14,214 nucleotides of DNA from Oscillospiraceae bacterium (GTDB lineage: Bacteria; Bacillota_A; Clostridia; Oscillospirales; Oscillospiraceae), in assembly GCA_017537045.1 (NCBI GenBank), contig JAFYLN010000026.1:1-14214 (forward strand), written 5' to 3'. How positions within the stretch are numbered: position 1 is the first letter of the stretch; each line of letters opens with the position of its first letter. This document shows positions 1 to 5,935 of the stretch, in pieces. Below the pieces are notes generated by a model. That model was not told the origin of the DNA, did no database searches, and saw nothing but the letters and a program-made list of their open reading frames with translations. Position numbers and translations under genes: made by a program.

Positions 1-375
1 ATAAACTGGCTGAAACTCAGGGCTTTTTTCTTAGACATAACGGGCACCACCTTTATGATGCCATTATATATTAGAATTTGTCCGTTATTTCGGACATTAC
101 CCTATATCTGGTGCTTTGCTTACTAAAGCCGATAACCACAATGCGAATTAAGAGGGAGGGAATATTTTCCCTCCCATATATAAAATTGCAATCATTGCAG
201 ATGCTTTTAACATAAATATTTGCATTTAACATTTGTAATGTTAAAACGCAATAAAAGATGTTAAAAAGGCGGCGCTGTTGTGGAATTTATTGAAATGGCG
301 TTGGGGCTAAGTGTATTCCATTCCAGCGCTGGAGGTCTGGGATGTTGAGAAAAAGTCATAGCTACAAATGCTTAG
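1..375. other. Non-coding stretch with small hairpins
   Basis: I see no supportable gene here. The stretch holds several short inverted repeats: a 6-bp stem at 79-96, a 9-bp GC-rich stem with a 4-base loop at 154-175, an 8-bp AT-rich stem at 225-245 and a perfect 12-base palindrome at 322-333. None has a convincing run of T directly behind it, so none is called a terminator. The RhuM remnant starts at its right end, so this may be decayed accessory DNA. Confidence 0.5.
154..175. repeat. Perfect 9-bp inverted repeat
   Basis: GGGAGGGAA at 154-162 pairs exactly with TTCCCTCCC at 167-175 across a four-base loop. It could be an old terminator or a protein-binding palindrome. No T-run follows it on the + strand. 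Confidence 0.5.
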
Positions 376-798
376 CTAAGTAAAGTGCAGAGAGCAGAAA
401 TTTTTCGGAGAGATCGATTCGTCATCAGCTACCAGATCCGCAATGTGTTTATCGAGGTGGATTGAATGAAAAAGCAATGTGCAAAAAATGCACATTGCAA
501 ATTCGGACAAGCCCGAGGAGTATTTCAGCTTGGATGTCATCATCGTCTGTGGCTACCTTGTTAAGTCTTCACGTGGTACTAGTTCTGTATCTGGGGTGAC
601 TGTCTAGATGATTACCTGCGGATGATGGACAGCGAGGTGCTACTGAATGCTGGAAAGGTGTCCTATGCGTTGGCGGAGCAGAAGGCCAAGGAGGAGTACC
701 AGAAGTACAAGCGGCTTTACAGTGGTGAGCTGTCCCGAGTGGAGCAGGCGTTCCTGGAATCCGTAGAGGCAACAGCTAAGCGGCTGGTAGGTAAATAA
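376..798 (+). pseudogene. RhuM-family virulence protein remnant
   Basis: This is a decayed gene of the RhuM family, proteins of roughly 330 residues found next to mobile elements and in Salmonella pathogenicity islands; their biochemical role is not settled. The remnant is read in pieces. At 376-459 the peptide RDRFVISYQIRNVFIE resembles the family's N-terminal 'RDKSVISRHIKNIF.EGEL' stretch. At 462-510, in another frame, LNEKAMCKK continues it. At 515-606, in a third frame, YFSLDVIIVCGYLVKSSRGT matches the family's 'YNLDVIISVGYRVKS.RGT' core. At 607-798 the C-terminal end (DDYLR...LNAGKVS.ALAEQKAKEEYQKY, then a TAA stop) follows directly. The start codon is missing, and about half of the protein is lost between the third and fourth pieces. 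It cannot encode a working protein. The family identification comes from recalled conserved motifs, not from a search. Confidence 0.75.
474..498. repeat. Perfect 10-bp inverted repeat in RhuM remnant
   Basis: GCAATGTGCA at 474-483 and TGCACATTGC at 489-498 are exact reverse complements separated by five A residues. The repeat lies where the RhuM reading frame is broken. Confidence 0.6.
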
Positions 799-803
799 TG
801 AAC

Positions 804-833
804 AAAGGAGCAGACAGGTGTCTACTCCTTTTT
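804..833 (+). terminator. Intrinsic terminator after RhuM remnant
   Basis: AAAGGAG-c-AGAC (804-815) pairs with GTCT-a-CTCCTTT (820-831) around an AGGT loop with one mismatch, and a short T-run ends at 833. It starts six bases after the remnant's TAA stop, as expected for the original gene's terminator. Confidence 0.75.
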
Positions 834-1181
834 CAATAACGGAAAACAGCCATAGATAGTGCGTATTTGCATAAAGAGGTATTGATCCGGACTTTTGCAA
901 CCACCGTAAAGTCCTTCCACTTCGACGATGGCAATGGCCGCGGCGGCGGGCTCGTTATGTTCAAGGAATGCATGCGCCATGGTGTGATGTCGCCTAGGGG
1001 TGGTTTGAGGCGCAGGTCGAACCGTAAAAGCTGGGGCAATACCAGTTGTTAGGGCTGTGGGAGGACGAAAGGGAAATATTTTTTCCATTTGGCGATAAGG
1101 TGAAAATATCTTGAAGTATAAACTAATGAGGATACTATCAAAAAAGGAAAGATAATTTCCCTGTACTTTTTCTAGTAATAT
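834..1181. other. Intergenic stretch, no clear gene
   Basis: This is a mixed stretch with a GC-rich patch (about 930-1050) between AT-rich flanks. A short open frame at 1031-1114 ends LGLWEDEREIFF...KVKIS and then TGA, but a stop lies directly upstream and there is no start or ribosome-binding site. It may be the tail of another decayed gene; I cannot name it. Confidence 0.4.
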
Positions 1182-1190
1182 TGCTACAAT
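1182..1190 (+). promoter_or_regulatory. Possible extended -10 promoter
   Basis: TGCTACAAT is a good extended -10 element (TG at 1182-1183, TACAAT at 1185-1190) lying 21 bases before the ATG at 1212. There is no clear -35 box, which extended -10 promoters can do without. GGAGG at 1200-1204 is the ribosome-binding site of the next gene. Confidence 0.45.
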
Positions 1191-1211
1191 TAATGCAGTG
1201 GAGGCGAATTT

Positions 1212-2057
1212 ATGATTAATATTGATGAATATTTTGAAGTTGATTGGATTGCAACAGGAAACAAACTGAAAGGCTTGCTACGTGAGAGAGTTTCTCTGGA
1301 TGCACTTGCACAATGGGCGGATAGAGATGTGAAGACGATTCGTAATTGGTTGAAAGATCCTAGTGCGATGGGAATAAACCGGTTGTTGGTTCTAGCTAAG
1401 TTTCTTGACATGGATGTAGTAGACATAGTTGTAACAAAGGGAAAGCTTAAGGATATACGTGCATGTGAGGATATTGTATATGCAGAGGACGCTACGGAAA
1501 GTGCTGTGAGCAATTTAAATGGTGGTCGTACATCTAAGCGTATGCCGATGTGCAACGATGCCCAACAGTTTGCAAAGAAAGTAATTTATAACGAGTGGAG
1601 CCGATATATGGATAAACCAGATGAAGATGCTCCAATTAAAACTCTGCGCGAGTTTTTGCTATATTTACCCCTGTTTGATTTGAACGAATTGTCAGAGTTT
1701 GTTTATCGTACGATGGGGGATGTTTGCGATAATATGGGGTATGTGTACGACAGGATACAGTGCTTATATGCGAAAATAGGCGAAACAGATGCTAAAAAGT
1801 ACGCTGACCATATGAAATATTTTTTCCTGACGGAGCCTGATGTAAAGCGTATGACAGATGAGGATATGCATGTTTTTCTTATCCAAGAAAAGTATGAGGA
1901 GTATAGAAGATACACAAAATCCTCATCTTATGCAAGAGAGCAAGGGGCATACATGGCTGCGTGCCAACGAGCATCTGATAGATTCGCATTTATATATAAG
2001 TTGAAGTATCAACTCGATGAGATTATGAGAGATCAAATAGACTATACAAGGATTTAA
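1212..2057 (+). CDS. HTH-domain protein of unknown function
   Basis: The product is 281 residues. Residues about 16-74 (LKGLLRERVSLDALAQWA, then KTIRNWLKDP and an Ile/Leu-rich helix) read like a small XRE-type or phage-repressor-like helix-turn-helix with a following helix. This suggests DNA binding. The rest, about residues 100-281, is rich in helix-forming and charged residues with many Tyr and Met, and I recognise no family there. There is no signal peptide or membrane segment. The ATG at 1212 is preceded by GGAGG seven bases upstream and a possible extended -10 promoter. The gene stands alone: the next transcription unit starts from its own promoter at 2133. It is AT-rich and lies between a RhuM remnant and a DUF3800 gene, fitting an accessory or defence island. 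It could be an antitoxin-like regulator or a phage-derived regulator; I cannot decide. Confidence 0.8.
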   Translation: MINIDEYFEVDWIATGNKLKGLLRERVSLDALAQWADRDVKTIRNWLKDPSAMGINRLLVLAKFLDMDVVDIVVTKGKLKDIRACEDIVYAEDATESAVSNLNGGRTSKRMPMCNDAQQFAKKVIYNEWSRYMDKPDEDAPIKTLREFLLYLPLFDLNELSEFVYRTMGDVCDNMGYVYDRIQCLYAKIGETDAKKYADHMKYFFLTEPDVKRMTDEDMHVFLIQEKYEEYRRYTKSSSYAREQGAYMAACQRASDRFAFIYKLKYQLDEIMRDQIDYTRI

Positions 2058-2063
2058 ACATTT

Positions 2064-2084
2064 TATCAGTATGGTAATCTGATA
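2064..2084 (+). terminator. Weak hairpin after HTH gene
   Basis: TATCAG (2064-2069) pairs with CTGATA (2079-2084) just after the HTH gene stop, followed by only three T residues. It is a possible weak terminator. Confidence 0.3.
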
Positions 2085-2132
2085 TTTGCGTATGGAGTGG
2101 GGTAACGATCCGAATTAATTAGGAAAATGGAT

Positions 2133-2161
2133 TTGACAAACCCGCATGCTTATGGTATTCT
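2133..2161 (+). promoter_or_regulatory. Near-consensus sigma-70-type promoter
   Basis: TTGACA at 2133-2138 and TATTCT at 2156-2161 are separated by 17 bases, so the -35 box is perfect and the -10 box is good. Transcription would start near 2168, directly at the structured RNA upstream of the DUF3800 gene. Confidence 0.8.
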
Positions 2162-2167
2162 ATACAT

Positions 2168-2258
2168 AGAATAAGTTAGTGGTATTAATATCACCAACTG
2201 GGGCTGGTCGAAAGACCCTGGTCCACCGAGCGGCGGGGAATTTCCCCGCCATTTTTTT
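2168..2258 (+). ncRNA. Structured RNA upstream of DUF3800 gene
   Basis: From the promoter's expected start point the transcript folds into three consecutive hairpins. The first pairs AGTT-a-GTGGTA (2174-2184) with TATCAC-c-AACT (2189-2199). The second is GGTC/GACC (2206-2217) closed by a GAAA tetraloop of the GNRA type. The third is a very stable terminator stem, GGCGGGG/CCCCGCC (2232-2250), followed by seven T residues. The RNA is therefore about 90 nucleotides with its own promoter and terminator. It ends about 40 bases before the DUF3800 start codon. Structured RNAs recurrently found in front of DUF3800 genes were described from comparative genomics as the DUF3800-I to -XI motifs; this looks like a member or a relative, but I cannot tell which class. 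Whether it acts as a separate small RNA or as an attenuating leader is open. Confidence 0.75.
2232..2258 (+). terminator. Strong intrinsic terminator in DUF3800 leader
   Basis: GGCGGGG (2232-2238) pairs perfectly with CCCCGCC (2244-2250), extendable by one A-T pair, followed by seven T residues (2252-2258). Since no clear second promoter lies between it and the ATG at 2299, DUF3800 expression should depend on read-through or release of this terminator. Confidence 0.85.
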
Positions 2259-2298
2259 ATATTATGATTGCCAATATAGAGAAAGCGGCGATAATAGA

Positions 2299-2979
2299 AT
2301 GTCAGAAAAGATTTTAAGCGTTTTTATAGATGAATCCGGAGACTTTGGTGCGTATGATTATCATGCTCCGTATTATCTTGTGACAATGGTATTACACGAT
2401 CAAAGCGTTGATATTTCGGCTAATATAAATGCGCTTGAAGATCACATGAGAATGTTAGGATATGAGCATCATGCAATCCATACAGGTCCTCTGATTCGTC
2501 GGGAATCTATATACCGCGATGACAGAATGGAAGACCGAGCGAGACTTTTCAACTCCTTGTTTCACTTCACCAGAAAACTGGATTTCAAGTATATTTGTGT
2601 GAAAGTAAAAAAGAGTGAGTGCCCCGATGTAATAACAATGACAGCAAAACTTTCTAAAGCTATTGCAGATGCAGTTCGTTCTAGTACTGAGTTTTGGAGA
2701 CAGTATGACAGGGTCATTGTATATTACGATAACGGACAGATGGAATTGACCAAAATTCTTACATCTGTATTTAGCACTTTGTATGCCCATGTAGATTTTC
2801 GAAAGGTGAGGCCGGTAGACTATAAGCTGTTCCAGGTTGCGGACTTGGTGTGTACGATGGAGTTGTTGGAAGAAAAGGCTAACTCCAATAATTTCACAAA
2901 ATCCGAGAAAGATTTTCTTGGATCGCCGAGAGACTTCAAAAAGAATCAGTTGAAGCATTTGAAGAAAAAACAATTGTGA
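2299..2979 (+). CDS. DUF3800 domain protein
   Basis: The product is 226 residues. It shows the features of DUF3800, a family predicted to have an RNase H-like fold and often found near mobile elements and defence genes; its activity is not established. The N-terminal SVFIDESGDFG (Asp11, Glu12) is the family's hallmark acidic start. A central VIVYYDNGQ (Asp144) and a C-terminal FQVADLVC (Asp182) supply the further acidic positions expected in such a fold. The length is normal for the family and the frame is intact. I place the start at ATG 2299, directly before the conserved FIDESGD strand. The frame stays open upstream to a GTG at 2179, but that lies inside the structured RNA and its terminator. 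The ribosome-binding site is weak. The leader RNA probably sets its expression or is its partner. There is no signal peptide or membrane segment, so it is cytoplasmic. Confidence 0.88.
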   Translation: MSEKILSVFIDESGDFGAYDYHAPYYLVTMVLHDQSVDISANINALEDHMRMLGYEHHAIHTGPLIRRESIYRDDRMEDRARLFNSLFHFTRKLDFKYICVKVKKSECPDVITMTAKLSKAIADAVRSSTEFWRQYDRVIVYYDNGQMELTKILTSVFSTLYAHVDFRKVRPVDYKLFQVADLVCTMELLEEKANSNNFTKSEKDFLGSPRDFKKNQLKHLKKKQL

Positions 2980-3113
2980 GAGAAACCTTCTTTACATATC
3001 TTACATTGTTAGTTGCAATTACATGGATAAGCGATCGCTGTTCCGCGGATTCTTTTTGGGAAGCATGATTTGTAAGCATTCGGTAAAATATAGGGCTCCA
3101 TGAGCGACTTATA

Positions 3114-3135
3114 GTAACCGCTCAATAATCACCCA
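3114..3135 (+). repeat. IS66 left terminal inverted repeat
   Basis: The stretch starts GTAACCGCTCAATAA and matches the reverse complement of 5545-5566 at 18 of 22 positions. It defines the left boundary of the element. Confidence 0.85.
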
Positions 3136-3227
3136 CCTACCATCTCACCCAGCTCCATGAGATAATATCCCAAATCACGAAAAACTCACGGTGAGGTTTT
3201 CGACCAATTGGGAGAGGATGTTATCAA

Positions 3228-3548
3228 ATGGCAGACGTATTAGCAGTCCGGGATGCGTATCGGGCACAACAGTGGGAGACGGCGGTACAGGAATGTGCGG
3301 CCAGCGGATTGAGTAACAGGGAGTTTTGTCGGCAGCGGGGAATCCCGGAGAAAAGCTTCTACTACTGGCAGCGTAAGCTGCGCCAGCAGATTGTGGAGGC
3401 GGCATCGCCGCAACTGGTGCCGTTGGAGCCGGTCGCTGAGCCAGAGGATCTGCTTCAGATCCAGTACCGAGGAGCAGAATTGAAACTGCCTGCCGGTGTG
3501 GACATGGATGCGGTTGTTGCTTTGCTCCGTTCCCTCCAGTCACTATGA
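3228..3548 (+). CDS. tnpA: IS66 accessory protein TnpA
   Basis: This 106-residue protein is the small HTH-containing accessory protein of IS66 elements, needed together with TnpB for transposition. Residues about 26-50 (ASGLSNREFCRQRGIPEKSF) form the expected helix-turn-helix, followed by the family motif YYWQRKLRQ. The C-terminal part holds a short hydrophobic strand and LPAGVDMDAVVALL, also usual for the family. A GAGAGG ribosome-binding site lies about a dozen bases before ATG 3228. The stop codon overlaps the tnpB start in an ATGA junction (3545-3548), so translation of the two is coupled. The gene is intact, although the transposase of the same element is not. Confidence 0.9.
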   Translation: MADVLAVRDAYRAQQWETAVQECAASGLSNREFCRQRGIPEKSFYYWQRKLRQQIVEAASPQLVPLEPVAEPEDLLQIQYRGAELKLPAGVDMDAVVALLRSLQSL

Positions 3549-3898
3549 TCGATCTGAGCAAAGTCCGCAACTTTTATGTGACCTGCGGGTATACCGACCT
3601 CAGGTATGGAATTGACGGTCTGGCGGCGGTGGTCACGCAGCAGTTCGATGGGCATCTGGACGAGGAAAGCCTGTTTCTATTCTGCGGCCGCCGGACCGAC
3701 CGCATCAAGGCCCTGTACTGGTCTGGTGACGGATATGTTCTGCTGTACAAGCGGTTGTCCAACGGACGCTTCCAATGGCCCCGGTCAGAAACGGAGCTTC
3801 GGCAGCTGGATCCCCAGAGCTTCCGCTGGCTCATGGAAGGACTGCGGATCGAGCAGAAAACTGCCATCCGCAAAGGAAAGCCCAAGGATCTGTTTTAA
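3545..3898 (+). CDS. tnpB: IS66 accessory protein TnpB
   Basis: This 117-residue protein is the second IS66 accessory protein (the Orf2-like family, unrelated to the RNA-guided nuclease also called TnpB). The N-terminal VTCGYTDLRYGIDGLAAVV corresponds to the family's hallmark 'G.TDMRKGIDGLA' stretch. Further family motifs are LFLFCGRRTDRIKALYW, DGYVLLYKRL and GRFQWP. Its length is normal and the frame is intact. It starts at the ATGA overlap with tnpA. In IS66 elements it is required for transposition, but its molecular role is not settled. A long hairpin at 3922-3959 separates it from tnpC. Confidence 0.93.
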   Translation: MIDLSKVRNFYVTCGYTDLRYGIDGLAAVVTQQFDGHLDEESLFLFCGRRTDRIKALYWSGDGYVLLYKRLSNGRFQWPRSETELRQLDPQSFRWLMEGLRIEQKTAIRKGKPKDLF

Positions 3899-3921
3899 GT
3901 AAAAATAGAATATTACTGTAC

Positions 3922-3959
3922 TTTATCCTGCCGTTATGCTATAATAATGGCAGGATAAA
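3922..3959 (+). promoter_or_regulatory. Long hairpin between tnpB and tnpC
   Basis: TTTATCCTGCCGTTAT (3922-3937) pairs with ATAATGGCAGGATAAA (3944-3959), 16 pairs with one G-T wobble and a six-base loop. A TATAAT box (3940-3945) sits across the loop and the start of the second arm. GGAGG of tnpC follows at 3969. The hairpin may limit read-through from tnpA-tnpB into tnpC, or the box may start a separate tnpC transcript. Confidence 0.55.
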
Positions 3960-3980
3960 TCTATTTTCGGAGGAAAATTC

Positions 3981-5487
3981 ATGGCCGCAGCAAATGAAAA
4001 AACTACATACACTGCTGCGGAAGTGGCCGCCCTGGAGAGCAGGATCCAACAGCAGCAGGACGAGATCGATGCGCTGAAAAAGAAGCTGGACCACATGAAC
4101 GAGGTCTTTGCCAATGCCCAGAGAGCACGGTTCGGTCAGTCAAGCGAGAAGGCTGCCTACGTTCTGGCCGAGGACCAGATGAGCCTGTTTAACGAAGCTG
4201 AAAAGTATCAGGACCACAAGGCAGAGGAGCCCACCGAGGAGACCTTTACCGTCAATGCCCACACCCGTAAGAAAAAGAAGACCATAGACGAGATGGCAAA
4301 GAATCTTCCTGTGGAAGAGGTCCTGCTGAAGCTGCCGGAATCCCAGCTGATCTGTGAGAAGTGCGGCGGTACATTCAAGCCCATTGGCAGAAAGTTCGTG
4401 CGCCGGGAAATGCTCGTGATCCCCCGGCAGGTAAAGATCCTGGAGTATTACACTGTTACCTATGCCTGTGACCGGTGCGAGAAGGATACCGGCTTTGCTC
4501 ATATGAAGTCCGTCCACGCTCCCGCACCGCTGATGAAGCACAGCCTGGCGTCCGCTTCCTCCGTAGCTGACGTCATGACGAAGAAATATGTGGACGGCCT
4601 GCCGCTGGCCAGACAGGAAAAGATCTGGGCACGGGAGGGTGTGCAGCTGAGCCGTGCCACCATGGCCAACTGGGTCATCCAGTGCACCCAGACCTGGCTC
4701 AAGCCCCTGTACAAACACATGAAGCAGCAACTTCTGGCCCAGCCGGTGATCCACGCCGACGAGACTGTTGTCCAGGTGCTGAAAGAGGACGGGAAGCCTG
4801 CTACCTCGGAATCCCGGATGTGGCTCTACGCCAGCGGCGAGCGAAGCGAAATGCCGGTCCGGCGCCAGCCTGACCGGAGCGGCAAGCGCCCGGAGAGCTT
4901 TCTCAAGGGCTTTGCAGGCTGTTTGGTGACGGATGGCTACGCCGGATATAACCAGGTCGCCAAGGTTACCCACTGCTGATGCTGGGCACATGCCCGACGG
5001 AAATGGCGGGAAGCCATGCCGGATGGCGCTACGGTGAAAACCAGCAAAGCCGCCGTGGGCTACCAGTATTGCAATAAGCTGTTCACCCTGGAGAAGAAGT
5101 GCACCGACCAGAAAGCGAAATACCGCAAAGAATACCGCACGGTATTCCCGAAACCAGAAGCGGCAGCTGACGGCCTTCCTGGACCATGGCGATGTTCCCA
5201 TCTCCAACAACCTGGCAGAGAATGCGATCCGCCCCTTTGTGGTGGGCCGAAAGAACTGGCTGTTTTACGATACCGTCAAGGGCGCAGAATCCAGTGCAAT
5301 TGTGTACTCTCTGGTGGAAACGGCAAAGGCCAACGGAATTGATCCTTACCATTACCTGTTCTATACACTGTCCGTGCTGCCCTACTTTGGCAAGTCTCCG
5401 TCCCACGAACGCCTGGAAACCCTGATGCCCTGGGCAGACGAAGTGCAGCAGCGCTATAACGAGAAATTTCAGATTGAAAGTGAATAA
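3981..5487 (+). pseudogene. tnpC: IS66 transposase TnpC, disrupted
   Basis: This is the DDE transposase gene of the IS66 element. The first 332 residues hold a coiled-coil N-terminus (about 13-45), the motif RFGQSSEK, a zinc-binding C125xxC128/C163xxC166 pair and the first two catalytic aspartates, Asp260 in HADE and Asp318 in VTDGYAGY. A TGA at 4977-4979 then interrupts the frame where relatives have a sense codon in HC-x-CWAH. The same frame continues (CWAHARRKW...) to about 5150. Then a deletion, which I estimate at about 30 codons, shifts the frame. The last part, from about 5161 to the TAA at 5485-5487, carries NNLAENAIRPFVVGRKNW with the catalytic glutamate. Two independent lesions separate the third catalytic residue from the first two. 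Residues may also be missing near codon 295 (RR directly before QPDRSG). The product cannot catalyse transposition. Confidence 0.92.
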
Positions 5488-5544
5488 CTCCAGAAATACC
5501 AACGGCCAGATCCAAAACGGGACTTGGCCGTGATTTATTTGGGA

Positions 5545-5566
5545 CGGGTTGTTATTGAGTGGTTAC
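5545..5566 (-). repeat. IS66 right terminal inverted repeat
   Basis: Read on the - strand it begins GTAACCACTCAATAA, matching the left end at 18 of 22 positions. It sets the right boundary of the element. Confidence 0.85.
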
Positions 5567-5875
5567 CTTACGGAAACGTATGGCACAATTGTATCAAAGA
5601 AAACGACTGTTTAGATCGATACCGACCAATTGCGATATTACCGGGTTTTCCGCCAGATTTTGATACGATTGGCATAATAGTAACTTTGATGCAGGGAGGA
5701 TCAATAATAGCTAGCTAATGAACGAAATATCACGCTGTTCTTCTTTAAAGAGCCATATTAACACCAGAAGTTATTGCCATCTGTGGCAATAACACTCGAT
5801 ACAAACTCAACGACAGCCTGAACTCCAAAAATGATCGCGTCGTTTCCCGCGTTTTTTATTTATCCAAAAACGCTT
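5567..5875. other. Intergenic stretch between IS66 and hsdM
   Basis: No gene is supported. An open frame runs out of the right IS end and stops at 5718 (ending VTLMQGGSIIAS); it could be the tail of a gene cut by the IS, but I recognise nothing in it and there is no matching start on the left side. A GGAGG (5697-5701) is not followed by a fitting start codon. A perfect hairpin lies at 5770-5793. A weak CGCG/CGCG stem followed by six T (about 5836-5857) could be an eroded terminator. Confidence 0.45.
5770..5793. repeat. Perfect 10-bp hairpin upstream of hsdM promoter
   Basis: GTTATTGCCA (5770-5779) and TGGCAATAAC (5784-5793) are exact reverse complements around a TCTG loop. It lies about 80 bases before the hsdM -35 box. 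It has no T-run, so it may be an operator or a transcript hairpin rather than a terminator. Confidence 0.5.
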
Positions 5876-5904
5876 TTGACCTTTTCCCTCTCAGACGGTA
5901 TAAT
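5876..5904 (+). promoter_or_regulatory. Promoter of the type I R-M operon
   Basis: TTGACC (5876-5881) and a perfect TATAAT (5899-5904) are separated by 17 bases. The expected start is near 5911, about 25 bases before the hsdM ATG. The 1- to 14-base spacing of all following genes suggests this is the operon's main promoter. Confidence 0.87.
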
Positions 5905-5935
5905 AGAAAAAAAATGCTGAAACGAGGTATACGCT

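Larger units (their letters stand above)
3114..5566 (+). mobile_element. IS66-family insertion sequence, transposase inactivated
   Basis: The element is 2453 bp, a normal IS66 size, with the typical tnpA-tnpB-tnpC order. Its ends start GTAACC and match at 18 of 22 positions. tnpA and tnpB are intact and overlap; tnpC carries an internal stop and a frameshifting deletion, so the copy cannot move by itself. IS66 elements usually leave 8-bp target duplications, but the flanks GACTTATA (left) and CTTACGGA (right) do not match. This suggests the flanking DNA was rearranged after insertion or has diverged. No coding sequence split by the element could be recognised on both sides. Confidence 0.9.

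Noticed and set aside
822..1088. Small - strand open frames in the GC-rich patch
   Set aside because: They run across the terminator region, have low-complexity Ala/Pro content and no recognisable family.
2179..2298. N-terminal extension of the DUF3800 gene from a GTG at 2179
   Set aside because: It would run through the structured RNA and its terminator; the family's conserved N-terminus begins right after ATG 2299.
3095..3161. 10-base direct repeat GCTCCATGAG at 3095 and 3152
   Set aside because: One copy is outside and one inside the IS66 end; many 10-mers are expected to repeat by chance in 14 kb.
4140..5210. 356-codon - strand open frame opposite tnpC
   Set aside because: Antisense shadow of the transposase gene, which matches IS66 motifs on the + strand.
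5718..5792. 24-codon open frame after the TAATG at 5716-5720
   Set aside because: Very short, runs into the hairpin at 5770-5793 and resembles no known peptide.
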